A DNA stretch of 64,000 nucleotides from assembly GCF_004698125.1 (NCBI RefSeq), contig NZ_ML214297.1, positions 2,082,891-2,146,890 on the forward strand, written 5' to 3'. The DNA comes from Halosimplex halophilum. Lineage in GTDB: Archaea; Halobacteriota; Halobacteria; Halobacteriales; Haloarculaceae. The notes under the pieces are model-generated. The model saw nothing but the letters and a program-made list of their open reading frames with translations, did not search any database and was not told the origin of the DNA. Of this stretch, positions 1 to 9,100 are shown one piece after another; within the stretch, counting starts at the first letter, position 1; every line of letters begins with the position of its first letter. Position numbers and translations under genes: made by a program.

Positions 1-2
1 CC

Positions 3-1409
3 GTCTATCAGGTGGTGGTCCTCCTGGTCGCGCCGGACCTGTGGCCGGTGCTCGGCGGACTGGGCGTTCTCGCGGCCGCGGGGGGACTCGCCTCCGCCTA
101 TCGCTCGATCGGCCGGGCGCTCGACGACCGCGAGCGCGAGCGCCGGCGCCTCCAGACGGCGCTGACCGAGGCCGAGCGCGAGCGCGACGACCTCCGCGAG
201 CGGCTGGACGACGCGAAGGCGGACCTGGCGGACCTCCGGGCCGAGCGCGACGCCCGCCCGGCGACACCGCCGGTGGCGACGCCCGACGGCGGGATCCAGG
301 CGGCCGACGACGGCGGGCCCGTCGACTACGACGGCAGCGTCCGGGCGGTCGAGACGGCGCTGGACGCCTTCGGCGACGGCGACCTGACCCGGCGGCTCGA
401 CGCCGGGGACGACTCGGAAGCGCTCGCCGCGCTCGCGGCGGAGTTCAACGAGATGGCCGCGACCTTCGAGCAGACGTTCGACGCCGCGGCGGGGTTCAGC
501 GACGAGGTCGTCGGCTCCTCCGAGCAGGTGACGACGGCGACCGAGGCCGTCACCGACTCCAGCGAGACGGTCGCCCGCCGGGTCCAGGAGATCGCCGACG
601 TGTTCCACGAGCAACACCAGCAGATCACCCAGATCTCCGACGAGATGTCCGACATGTCCGCGACCATCGAGGAGATCGCCGCCTCCTCCGACGAGGTCAA
701 GGAGATGGCCGACAGGACCGAACGCTCGACCGTCGAGGGCATCGAAGCCGGCCGCTCGGCGCGGGACACCATGGACGAGGCCCAGGACCAGATCGAGGGC
801 GTCGTCGAGACGGTGACCGAACTCGACGAGCGGATGGACGAGGTCGGTCAGATCGTCGACCTCATCGACGACATCGCCGAGCAGACGAACATCCTCGCGC
901 TGAACGCCTCCATCGAGGCCGCCCACGCCTCGGCGGGCGCGAACGACAACGGCTTCGGCGTCGTCGCCGACGAGGTCAAGAGCCTCGCCGAGGAGACCAA
1001 GGACGCCACCAACGAGATCGAGGGGCTCATCGGCGAGATCCAGGACCAGACCGACGAGACCGTCGAGGAGATCACCGAGATGCAGTCGACCGTCGACGAG
1101 GGCAAGGAGACCGTCGGCGAGGGGCTGGACGCCCTGGAGTCGATCCTCGAACACGTCCAAGAGACCGCCTCGGGCGTCACCGAGATATCCGACGCCACCG
1201 ACGACCAGGCCGCCTCCTCCGAGGAGGTCGCCGCCATCGCCGACGAGGCCGCCGAGACCAGCAAGGAGAACGTCGAGGAGGCCGAGCAGGTCGCCGCCAT
1301 CGCCGAGGAGCAGAACCTCGCGCTCTCGGAGATGTACGTCAACGCGAAGATGCTCACGATGCGCGCCGAGCAGCTCTCGGCGCTGTTCGAGCGCTACGAG
1401 ACCGAGTGA
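3..1409 (+). CDS. Methyl-accepting chemotaxis (Htr-type) transducer, 5' partial
   Basis: Signal transducer that passes sensory input to a CheA-CheW complex. The frame is open to the left edge, so the true start lies outside the window; the first GTG, at base 12, need not be the start. The visible part begins with a hydrophobic segment (VLGGLGVLAAAGGLASAY), then a charged coiled coil, a HAMP-like stretch (about residues 110-150, with GDGDLTRRL and FNEMA), and a long helical signalling domain. The signalling hairpin tip is clear: EQTNILALNASIEAAHA, followed by FGVVADEVKSLAEE. Glu/Gln-rich heptads on both sides are likely methylation helices. The protein ends shortly after the signalling domain. 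The sensed ligand cannot be told because the sensor region is missing or minimal. Family assignment is near certain. Confidence 0.93.
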   Translation, partial: VYQVVVLLVAPDLWPVLGGLGVLAAAGGLASAYRSIGRALDDRERERRRLQTALTEAERERDDLRERLDDAKADLADLRAERDARPATPPVATPDGGIQAADDGGPVDYDGSVRAVETALDAFGDGDLTRRLDAGDDSEALAALAAEFNEMAATFEQTFDAAAGFSDEVVGSSEQVTTATEAVTDSSETVARRVQEIADVFHEQHQQITQISDEMSDMSATIEEIAASSDEVKEMADRTERSTVEGIEAGRSARDTMDEAQDQIEGVVETVTELDERMDEVGQIVDLIDDIAEQTNILALNASIEAAHASAGANDNGFGVVADEVKSLAEETKDATNEIEGLIGEIQDQTDETVEEITEMQSTVDEGKETVGEGLDALESILEHVQETASGVTEISDATDDQAASSEEVAAIADEAAETSKENVEEAEQVAAIAEEQNLALSEMYVNAKMLTMRAEQLSALFERYETE

Positions 1410-1485
1410 TCGGCGCCGTCGCGACCCTCGCGTCCATCCTGCCGCTCGCGACGCCTTTAACTCCCGCAGCCGAGCAGTACCGACC

Positions 1486-2577
1486 ATGTCCCACACCGAC
1501 GCGGTCCGCGAGCGGCTCGACGCGTATCTCGCCGACAACGACCTTGAAGCCGTCTGGTTCGCCCGACCCCCTTCCTTCGCGTGGCTGACCGGCGGGAACA
1601 ACGTCGTCGACCGCGCCGCCGATATCGGGGTCGCCGCCGCCGGCTACGACGGCGACGGCCTCACCGTCGTCACCGACAACATCGAGGCGGAGCGACTGGT
1701 CGACGAGGAACTCCCCGACGACGCGACCGTCGAGACCGTCCAGTGGTACGAGGCCGACCTCGCCGAGGCGGTCGCGGCGTTCAGCCCGACGCCGGCGGCC
1801 GCCGACTTCGACGTGCCCGGCTTCGAATCGGTCGACCCGACCGACCTCCGCCAGCCGCTGACCGACGCCGACGTCGAGCGGTTCCGGTCGCTGGGCGCCG
1901 ACGCCGCCGAGGTGGTCGAAAGCGTCGTCCGCGAGGCGAGCGCCGACGACGAGGAACGGGAGGTGGGCGGCCGCCTGCGCGACCGGCTGTTCGCCCGCGG
2001 CATCGACTCCCCGGTCGTCCTCGTCGGGAGCGGCGAGCGCACCCGGGAGTACCGCCACTACACCACCCGCGACAGCGAACTCGGCGACTACGCGCTGGTC
2101 TCGGTCACCGCGGTCCGCGACGGCCTCCACGCCAGCATCACCCGCTCGGTCGCCTTCGACGCGCCCGAGTGGCTCGACGAGCGCACCGAGGCCGCGATGC
2201 GCGTCGAGGCCAGCGCCCTCGCTGCGACCCAGCGCGTCGGCCGCGAGGGCGGGGTCGCCGGCGACGTGTTCGACGCCATCGAAGAGGCCTACGCCGAGGT
2301 GGGCTACGAGGGCGAGTGGCGCAACCACCACCAGGGCGGCGCCGCGGCCTACGCCGGCCGCGAGTGGTTCGGGACGCCCGACTCGGAGGCCCCGGTCCAC
2401 GTCCCGATGACCTACGCCTACAACCCGACGGTCCAGGGCGCCAAGAGCGAGGACACCCACCTCGTCACAGACGAGGGCATCGAACTGCTGACGGGCACCG
2501 GCGACTGGCCGACCGAGACGGTCGAACCGGTCGGCGACGGCCCCGAGATGGAGCGCCACGCCGTCCTCCATCGCTGA
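1486..2577 (+). CDS. M24 (pita-bread fold) peptidase-like protein lacking most metal ligands
   Basis: About 363 residues with the two-domain layout of Xaa-Pro aminopeptidase/creatinase proteins: an N-terminal creatinase-like domain (residues 1-130) and a C-terminal pita-bread domain (about 135-345). Landmarks are LHASITRSVAF where active enzymes have an Asp-containing sDiTR strand, NHHQGGAAAYAGREW where they have HxxGHG, and SEDTHLVTDEGIELLT near the end. Most of the five metal ligands (Asp, Asp, His, Glu, Glu) appear absent; only the last Glu, in SEDT, is plainly kept. It may be a metal-independent hydrolase like creatinase, or non-catalytic. It lies 77 bases after the transducer. The ATG follows a TTTAA-containing stretch about 25-30 bases upstream that could serve as TATA box. 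Confidence 0.8.
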   Translation: MSHTDAVRERLDAYLADNDLEAVWFARPPSFAWLTGGNNVVDRAADIGVAAAGYDGDGLTVVTDNIEAERLVDEELPDDATVETVQWYEADLAEAVAAFSPTPAAADFDVPGFESVDPTDLRQPLTDADVERFRSLGADAAEVVESVVREASADDEEREVGGRLRDRLFARGIDSPVVLVGSGERTREYRHYTTRDSELGDYALVSVTAVRDGLHASITRSVAFDAPEWLDERTEAAMRVEASALAATQRVGREGGVAGDVFDAIEEAYAEVGYEGEWRNHHQGGAAAYAGREWFGTPDSEAPVHVPMTYAYNPTVQGAKSEDTHLVTDEGIELLTGTGDWPTETVEPVGDGPEMERHAVLHR

Positions 2578-2715
2578 GCGGTCGCTACCTGTCTTCTCTC
2601 ACCGCTGAGTCGCGCTCGCCGCCACAGTCGCGCACGCCGCTATCGCCGGTGCTGTCGCTCGCGACCGTCGCGAACGCTGAAAACGAGTCCCCGGTCCGGT
2701 ACGATCCCCCTTCGG

Positions 2716-2886
2716 TCAGTCGTCGTCGGCGGCCGCGCCGGCCGTCGCCGACGCCTCGGCCGTCACGCGGTAGGCGGGCTTTCGCACGATCTCCGTCCGG
2801 TGGCAGCGAGCGCAGACGTACTCCGTCAGCTTCGTCGTCTCGTCGTTGTGGCTCATGCGCTCGCCGCAGTTCGGGCACTCGGGCAT
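2716..2886 (-). CDS. Zinc-ribbon microprotein
   Basis: A 56-residue protein starting at MPECPNCGERM. Two Cys pairs, CPNC and CARC, are about 20 residues apart, a classic four-Cys zinc ribbon; a short Ala/Asp tail follows. A longer frame begins 8 codons upstream, but the TATA box at 2911-2920 sits 25-34 bases before the chosen ATG and would make a leaderless message, so the shorter form is preferred. Such proteins are common in haloarchaea and mostly uncharacterised; nucleic-acid or protein binding is likely but unproven. Confidence 0.75.
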   Translation of the reverse strand: MPECPNCGERMSHNDETTKLTEYVCARCHRTEIVRKPAYRVTAEASATAGAAADDD

Positions 2887-2910
2887 TATATTCCTAATAC
2901 AGTGGTGCAC

Positions 2911-2920
2911 ACTATAAATA
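2911..2920 (-). promoter_or_regulatory. TATA box of the zinc-ribbon gene
   Basis: Minus-strand TATTTATAGT in an AT-rich patch, centred about 29 bases before the ATG at 2886. This spacing predicts transcription starting at or next to the start codon. Confidence 0.6.
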
Positions 2921-3036
2921 GTTACGTTCCCGCGTATCGACAGCGATACCCGCAGCTCTGAGTCAGTGAGGGCGGAGAGAACGGCGAGATCGGGGGGACG
3001 GCGAGGGAGTCAAGAACAGCGAGAACTTCCGGCTCG

Positions 3037-4377
3037 TCAGTGCGAGCCGCTCGGTACGGGGGTCCAGTCGTCGCCCGTGTCGAGGCGGCGCAGGCGGTCC
3101 GCGACGGCGTCGCGCCGGTCGGTCAGGGCGTCGAGCGCCTCGGGGACCAGCTCGCGGGCCGTCGGGATCGTGTCGGCGAGCGCGTCGTGGGCGTCGCGGT
3201 AGCAGGCGGCCGCCCGGGCGGTCCGTCCCTCCTCGCGGTGGTCGTCGCCCGCACGGATCCGCCGGGCCGCGTACTCCCGGCGCGTCTCGACGAGCTGTCC
3301 CGCGACGGTGTCGACGGCGTCCCTGATCCGTTCGGTGTCGCCCTCGAACCGGCGCGTCGACCGCCCCCAGTCGAGCGTGAGCGCGGTCCGGTAGCGTTCG
3401 AGCGCGAACTCCAGCCGGTCGGCGCGCTCGCGGCGGTCGTCCGTCTCGTCGGCGCGCTCGCGGGCCTGCTCGGCCGATTCCACCGGCGCGCGTTCGAGCG
3501 CGGCGACGTTGCGCTCGACGCGGTCGAGCTTCGTCCGGAGCCGCTCGGCGGCCGCCTCGTCGACCGCCGCCAGCGCCTCCTCGTAGTCGCCGTGGGCGCG
3601 GCCGTAGGCGTCGTGAGCGCGCTCGTACTCGCCGTCGCGCCACGCGGCCTCGGCGCGGTCGATCGCGTGTGCCGCTCGCCCCTCCAGCACGGCGAGACGG
3701 GCCTCCCGGATCCGCTCCTCGGCGCGCTCGATGCGCTCGGTCGCGGCGGCGACGCCGTCCCCGTGGAGTTCGCGCTCGGCCCGCCGGGCGGCGTCGGTCT
3801 CGCCCATCGCGTCGCGGACGGCCGCCATCGCGTCGTCGTAGCGCCGCGCCCCGGTCAGCCGGTCGGCCTCGGCGACCGCCGCCCGGGCGTCGTCCAGCCG
3901 CTCCTCGATCGCGATCCACGACAGCGACGCCGCGTCGAGGTACTCGACCATCGGTCCCAGCTCCGAGCGGCTCGGGAAGTACCACTCCACGTCCGCCGTC
4001 GTCGTGACGACGAACTCCCCGGCGAGGACGCCGTCGCTGTGTTCGACGACCTCCACGTCGGCCAGCGGGACGCTCGTCGACCAGTCCCCGCCGTCGCTAT
4101 CGCCGACGAGAAAGCGCAGCCGGGTGTCCGTCGCCAGCGCGAACGCGCGGTACCCCTCCCCCGGCGCCGTCCGCTCGCGCTCGTCGCTGCCGACCTCGCT
4201 CCGGAGTACCCCCTTCTTCCCGTTCGCTCGCACCATCACGGGCCGTTCCCCCTCGTCGAGGTGCGACGCCAGCGGCGCCTCCCGCAGGTACCCGTCCGAC
4301 AGCAGTCCCCCACGCCCCGTCCCCCCGAGAGTCGCCTCGTCGACGCCCTCGGTATCTCCACTGATAATCGGGGCCAT
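3037..4377 (-). CDS. PH-like domain protein with long coiled-coil/TPR-like C-terminus
   Basis: 446 residues with no signal peptide or membrane segment. The N-terminal 150 residues look like a bacterial/archaeal PH-like domain: alternating beta strands, GYRAFALATDTRLRFLVGD, then VPLADVEVVEHSDG and TTTADVEWYFPS, ending in an amphipathic helix. Residues 155-430 are almost entirely charged helix, rich in Ala, Glu and Arg, with repeated AHDAYGRAHGDYEEAL- and AACYRDAHDAL-like TPR motifs. A scaffold role, perhaps at the membrane, is possible, but no function is known to me. It is transcribed away from the small gene at 4542, with which it shares a 164-base promoter region. Confidence 0.7.
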   Translation of the reverse strand: MAPIISGDTEGVDEATLGGTGRGGLLSDGYLREAPLASHLDEGERPVMVRANGKKGVLRSEVGSDERERTAPGEGYRAFALATDTRLRFLVGDSDGGDWSTSVPLADVEVVEHSDGVLAGEFVVTTTADVEWYFPSRSELGPMVEYLDAASLSWIAIEERLDDARAAVAEADRLTGARRYDDAMAAVRDAMGETDAARRAERELHGDGVAAATERIERAEERIREARLAVLEGRAAHAIDRAEAAWRDGEYERAHDAYGRAHGDYEEALAAVDEAAAERLRTKLDRVERNVAALERAPVESAEQARERADETDDRRERADRLEFALERYRTALTLDWGRSTRRFEGDTERIRDAVDTVAGQLVETRREYAARRIRAGDDHREEGRTARAAACYRDAHDALADTIPTARELVPEALDALTDRRDAVADRLRRLDTGDDWTPVPSGSH

Positions 4378-4541
4378 AGTACCGGGTACAGGTCCGGGCG
4401 TAATGAGTGGCTAGGGTCGCGTGCCGAGAAGCGGCCAGGTGTGTACCGGTCTTGAACCGGACGGATCGTCGCTCGGCGGCGTCTGCGGCAGACGGGCGTC
4501 TGACTGAGATTTACGTGGGATCTCACGAAACGGAGCCGTGG

Positions 4542-4751
4542 ATGGCTCGATTCACGATACAGTTGCCCGCGGAACTGGCGGGCGACGGAACGGGTACGGG
4601 CGGCCGGTCGGACGCGGAGGAACGGACGGGCGCGAGCGAACGGACGGGCGCGAACGCGCTGAACTCCCGGGAGGTCCAGTCGGCGGACGGCGAACTCGAC
4701 GCGGCGACCCGCGGGTTCGTCGCCTGGGTCGAGTGCTGGGCCGGGGCGTAG
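4542..4751 (+). CDS. Small hypothetical protein, 69 residues
   Basis: Starts MARFTIQLP. The middle is low in complexity (Gly, Thr, Glu repeats) and the end, ATRGFVAWVECWAGA, is hydrophobic with two Trp. The start is chosen because GAGATTTACG, a plausible TATA box, lies about 30 bases upstream. Its stop codon directly abuts, tail to tail, the stop of the actin-like gene on the other strand, with no base between. Not recognised; moderate confidence that it is a gene. Confidence 0.5.
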   Translation: MARFTIQLPAELAGDGTGTGGRSDAEERTGASERTGANALNSREVQSADGELDAATRGFVAWVECWAGA

Positions 4752-5786
4752 TTACTGGCTGTCGACGAGCCGCCCGGCGATGCGCTGGGCGCCCAGCGAC
4801 GGCGAGATGTCCGGGTGGTCGGCGGCGACGGCGGAGACCTCGCGGTCGAGTTCCTCGCTGACCCGCGCCTCGAATTCCTCGACGATCCCCGGGATGCAGG
4901 CCATGCCGCCGGTGAGGACGATGCGGTTGTCCAGCGCCAGCTGGTAGACCTTCATGTAGTCGTTGGCGAGTTCCGGGAGGAAGGTGTTGCAGAACTCCTC
5001 GACGGCGTCGTCCAGGTACTCGTTGCAGGCGTCCATGACCGAGCGCTCGATGGTGAACTCGTGGGAGCCGCCGCCGGGCTGCTGGATGATGTCCGTGAAC
5101 GGCTCGAAGCTCTCGAAGTCGGCGTGGTCCTCCTTGTACTCGCGGGCGGTCTGGGTGTCGATGTTGACCCGGCCCTGGGTCTCCTCCTCGACGTAGTTGG
5201 CGATCATCCGGTCGACCTCGTTGCCCGTGACCGCGCCGGTCGTGAACGGGGCCAGCTGCTCGCCGCGGCGGTAGCCCGACGCTTCGAGGTTCGTCGACCC
5301 CATGTTGACGGCGACGAAGATCTCCTCGATGGCTTCGAGGTCGTCGCCGCGAGCGGGGATCGAGCCACAGAGCGACTCGGGGTAGCTCTCGACCAGGGCC
5401 TCGCCGATGGAGGAGCTCTCGATCACGTCCTCGAGGTTCGCCAGCCCCTCGGGGTTGTCGATGGTCGGGATGGCGTAGACGACGCCGCTGTTCTCGGGCA
5501 CGTCGTTGGCGTCGATGACCTCCTCGAAGAACGTCTTGGTCAACTCGGCGCGCTCCTCGTCCTCGGGCAGGCCCGAGCGGAGCATGAACTGGACCTCGTC
5601 GGGGTACTCCGTGGCGGCCTCCTCGCCGTAGAGGACCCGTTCCTCGCCCGTGAGGGGGTCCTCGTAGGTCGCCAGACAGGTCAGCGTCCGGATCGTCTCG
5701 ATCTCGCCGTCGTCGTCGGGGTAGGCGATCACCGTGCGGGTACTGCCGAGCTTCACGCCGATGGGCACCGGGTCGTCGTCGCTCAT
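4752..5786 (-). CDS. Actin/MreB/Hsp70-superfamily protein, possible haloarchaeal cytoskeletal actin (salactin/volactin-like)
   Basis: 344 very acidic residues with the actin-fold layout: phosphate-1 loop near residues 9-20 (IGVKLGSTRTVIAY), phosphate-2 loop near 157-172 (FVAVNMGSTNLEASGY), and an adenosine motif near the C-terminus (NRIVLTGGMACIPGIVEEF). The length matches MreB and the haloarchaeal actin homologues salactin and volactin, which act in cell shape and DNA or cytoskeletal dynamics. The metal-coordinating Asp of each phosphate loop is replaced, by Lys12 and Asn161. It has its own leaderless-type promoter with a run of direct repeats upstream. The superfamily is confident; identity with salactin/volactin rests on size, host and fold only. 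Confidence 0.8.
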   Translation of the reverse strand: MSDDDPVPIGVKLGSTRTVIAYPDDDGEIETIRTLTCLATYEDPLTGEERVLYGEEAATEYPDEVQFMLRSGLPEDEERAELTKTFFEEVIDANDVPENSGVVYAIPTIDNPEGLANLEDVIESSSIGEALVESYPESLCGSIPARGDDLEAIEEIFVAVNMGSTNLEASGYRRGEQLAPFTTGAVTGNEVDRMIANYVEEETQGRVNIDTQTAREYKEDHADFESFEPFTDIIQQPGGGSHEFTIERSVMDACNEYLDDAVEEFCNTFLPELANDYMKVYQLALDNRIVLTGGMACIPGIVEEFEARVSEELDREVSAVAADHPDISPSLGAQRIAGRLVDSQ

Positions 5787-5810
5787 GCCCCCGGCTTTAC
5801 CGCCACCCCG

Positions 5811-5820
5811 GATAAATGTA
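5811..5820 (-). promoter_or_regulatory. TATA box of the actin-like gene
   Basis: Minus-strand TACATTTATC, centred about 28 bases before the ATG at 5786, fitting a leaderless haloarchaeal transcript. Confidence 0.55.
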
Positions 5821-5823
5821 CCC

Positions 5824-5892
5824 CGGAAATTATCGTTTCTGCGAACGTCGGCCCCCGCGGAAATTAGGGGCCGGCGGGCCGGAAATTAGGGG
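5824..5892. repeat. Three direct repeats CGGAAATTA(GGGG) upstream of the actin-like gene
   Basis: CGGAAATTA occurs at 5824-5832, 5858-5870 and 5880-5892; the last two copies extend to CGGAAATTAGGGG. Spacings are 34 and 22 bases, the latter close to two helical turns. They lie just upstream of the TATA box in the 314-base gap shared with the divergent RND gene and are AT-rich islands in very GC-rich DNA. A regulator-binding array is likely. The rest of the gap (5893-6027) shows nothing recognisable. Confidence 0.6.
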
Positions 5893-6027
5893 ACAGCGAA
5901 CTCGCCGGCCGAGCCGACCGAACTGGCCGCCGGTATTGGCTGCCCCGCCGCCGTTCGGTCGCCGGTACCGACTGCCCTGCCCCCGCCCGACCCCCCGGCG
6001 GCCGCTTCGATGCCCTTAAGCCGAGTC

Positions 6028-6044
6028 GTTAGTAGGATACTAAC
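6028..6044. promoter_or_regulatory. Perfect inverted repeat, candidate operator of the RND/TrmB operon
   Basis: GTTAGTA-GGA-TACTAAC, seven-base arms around three bases, centred about 65 bases before the RND start. The dyad form suits a dimeric repressor; the TrmB-type regulator encoded at the operon's end is an obvious candidate but this is inference. Confidence 0.5.
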
Positions 6045-6100
6045 AACAGAGTTGTCGTGATGAGAGAATACAGCGCGGAGGACGGGCGGAGGGATCGCTG

Positions 6101-9100
6101 ATGGCCGGGATGGACGACGTGGCGGGCGCCGTCGTCGCCCACCGGCGGCTGGTCGTCGTGGCGCTGCTCGTCGCCGTCGGCGCGGTCGGCGCCGGCGCGG
6201 TTCAGGTCGAGGACTCGGCGTCGCTGTCGCAGTTCGAGACGAGTTCCGAGGAGGCCGAGAAGCTCGAGTACGTGGACTCGAACTTCGGGGCGGGCGGCAA
6301 CACGACGACCGTCCAGGTGATCGTCCGCGAGGACGACGTCCTCGACAGGGAGTCGCTGCTCGACCAGTTGCGCTTCGAGCGCGCGCTCGTCGAGGACGAC
6401 GCGATAAACCGGACCCTCGACGGTTCCCAGCCGCCGACCGGGATCGCGAACGTCGTCGCGACCGCGGCGATCCGGGAGGAGCGGGCCGAGAACCTCTCGG
6501 AGCGCGGCCGGGCGCTGGCAGCCGAACGGGAGCGGCTCGACGAGACGGGCGCGCGGCTGAGCGACGCCCTGAACCGGACGCGGGGGCTTCAGCAGGAGTA
6601 CGTCGAACTCAACCGCTCGCACGCCGCCGGCGAGGTCGACGACGCGACCTACCGCCAGCGGTCGGCGGCCATCGAGCGGAACCTGACGGCCGCCCGGACC
6701 GACGCGACCGCCGGGCTGTCGGCCGAACAGAGCGAGACGTTCGCGAACCTGACCTCGCAGGCGCGGACGCTCCAGTCGCGGCTGGCCGCGCTGAACGCCT
6801 CCTACGCGCAGGGTGAGATCGACGAGTCGACCTACCGGGAGCGCGCCGGGGAGATTGAGGCGGAGTTCGGCGAGGTGTACGGCGGGATCGAGCGCGTGCT
6901 GGCGCCGGACGCCCGCGCGTTGCGGGAGCGGGCCGCGGCGCTGCAGGAAGACCGGGACGCGCTCCGGGAACGCGCCGAGAACGGGTCGACCCCGCCGCTG
7001 GCCGACCAGATCGACCAGCTGGCGTCGATGAACGCCTCGGCGGTCGAGGGGACCGTCGAGCGGGTGCTGAGCGAGGGCGGCGGGAGCCGGGCGTTCGCGC
7101 TGATGCCGACGAGCTACGAGCCCGGATCGACCAGCGCGTCGGCGACGATGGTCGTCGTCACGCAGACCACCGAGTCGGCGGTCGCCCAGGGCTCGGCGAG
7201 CGAGCGCATCCAGGACTCCCAGACGGCGATCCAGAGCCTCGCGCGGGGTGAGCTGAGCGCCGACGCGATGGTGTTCGGCGCGGGCATCATCGCCGACGAG
7301 ACCAACCGGTCGATGCAGGACAGCCTGACGGTCGTCGGGCCGTTCGCGCTCCTGTTCGTCCTCGTCGTGCTGACGATCGCCTACCGCGACCCGCTGGACA
7401 TCCTGCTGGGCGTGTTCGGGCTGGCGCTCACGCTGCTGGTCACCTTCGGCTACATGGGCTGGATGGGGGTCGCCTTCAACCAGCTGTTCGTCGCCATCCC
7501 CGTCCTGCTGATCGGGCTCTCGATCGACTACGCGATCCACGTGTTCATGCGCCACCGCGAGGCGCGCGGCACGGAGGGCGACACCGGCGGCCCCGCGGCG
7601 GTCGCGGGCTCGATGCGGACGGCGCTGGCCGGCGTCGGCACGGCGCTGGTGCTGGTGACCGCGACGACGGTCATCGGCTTCCTCTCGAACCTCACCAGCC
7701 CCGTCGGCCCGATCCGGGAGTTCGGCGTCGTCAGCGCGGTCGGGATCGTCGGCGCGCTCGTCGTCTTCGGCGCGCTGATCCCCGCGGTCAAGGTCGAGAT
7801 CGACGCCGTCCTCGAAGGCCGGGGCGTCGACCGGCGCAAGCGGGCGTTCGGCACCGGCGGCGGCGCGTTCGGCCGCCTGCTCGGAGTCGGGGCGACCGCC
7901 GCCGACCGGGCGCCGTGGGCGGTCATCCTCCTGACGCTGCTGATCAGCGCGGGCGGCGCCTACGGGGCCACGAACGTCGACACCGCCTTCGCCCAGAAGG
8001 ACTTCATCGCGGAGGAACCCCCGGAGTGGATGGACGAGCTGCCGGCGGCGATGCAGCCCGGCGAGTACACGATGCGGGCGACCTTCGAGTACGTCAACGA
8101 GAACTTCCTGCGGGAGGACTCGACCGCGGAGTTCCTCTTCGAGGGCGAGGTGGCGACCGCCGACGCCCTCCAGCGGGTGAACCGGACCGGCGAACTCGCC
8201 GCCGAGAAGGGCGTGACCGTCACGCTCTCCAACGGCGAGGCCGACGTGCGGAGTCCGCTGACGGTGATGGAGTCGGTCGCGGCGACCAACGAGACGTTCA
8301 ACCAGACCCTCGCGGCGAGCGACACCGACGGCGACGGCGTCCCCGACCGCAACGTCGCCGGCGTCTACGACGCGCTCTACGACGCCGCGCCCGACCAGGC
8401 CCGTCAGTACGTCGAGCGCGACGGCGGCGAGTACGAGGCGCTGTTGCTGACGGCGTCGCTGCGCGGCGGCGCCGCGGGGTCGGCGGTCACGACCCAGATG
8501 GACGCCGTCGAGGCGGCGGTCTCCGGCGGCGACGTGACCGTCACCGCGACCGGTCGCCCCATCGTCAACGAGATCGTCCAGTCGGACCTGCTCACCACGG
8601 TCGTCGAGAGCCTGGTCATCACGCTGGTCGTCTCCTTTGTCTTCCTGATGGTCGTCTACCGGCTCGCGGAGGGGTCGGCGACCCTGGGGCTGGTGACGCT
8701 GCTCCCCGTGGTCTTCAACGTCTCGTGGATCCTCGGGACGATGTACCTCCTCGACATCCCCTTCAACGTGCTGACCGGGATGATCACGAGCCTGACCATC
8801 GGGCTCGGGGTGGCCTACAGCATCCACCTGAGCGAGCGGTTCAGCCTCGAACTGGACCGGCAGGGGTCGGCCAGCGAGGCGATGCACACCGCCGTCACCG
8901 GGACCGGCGGCGCGCTGCTGGGGTCGGCGGCGACGACCGTCGGCGGCTTCGGCGTCCTCGTCTTCGCCATCCTCCCGCCGCTCCAGCAGTTCGGCTTCAT
9001 CACCGGGCTCACGATCGTCTACGCGTTCCTCGCGAGCGTGTTCGTCCTGCCGAGCCTGCTGGCGGTCTGGAGCCGCCACCTCGGGCCGGCCGGCGCCTTC

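Noticed and set aside
1354-2571. 405-codon minus-strand frame opposite the M24-like gene
   Set aside because: Antisense shadow; the plus strand carries the recognisable fold and a proper start.
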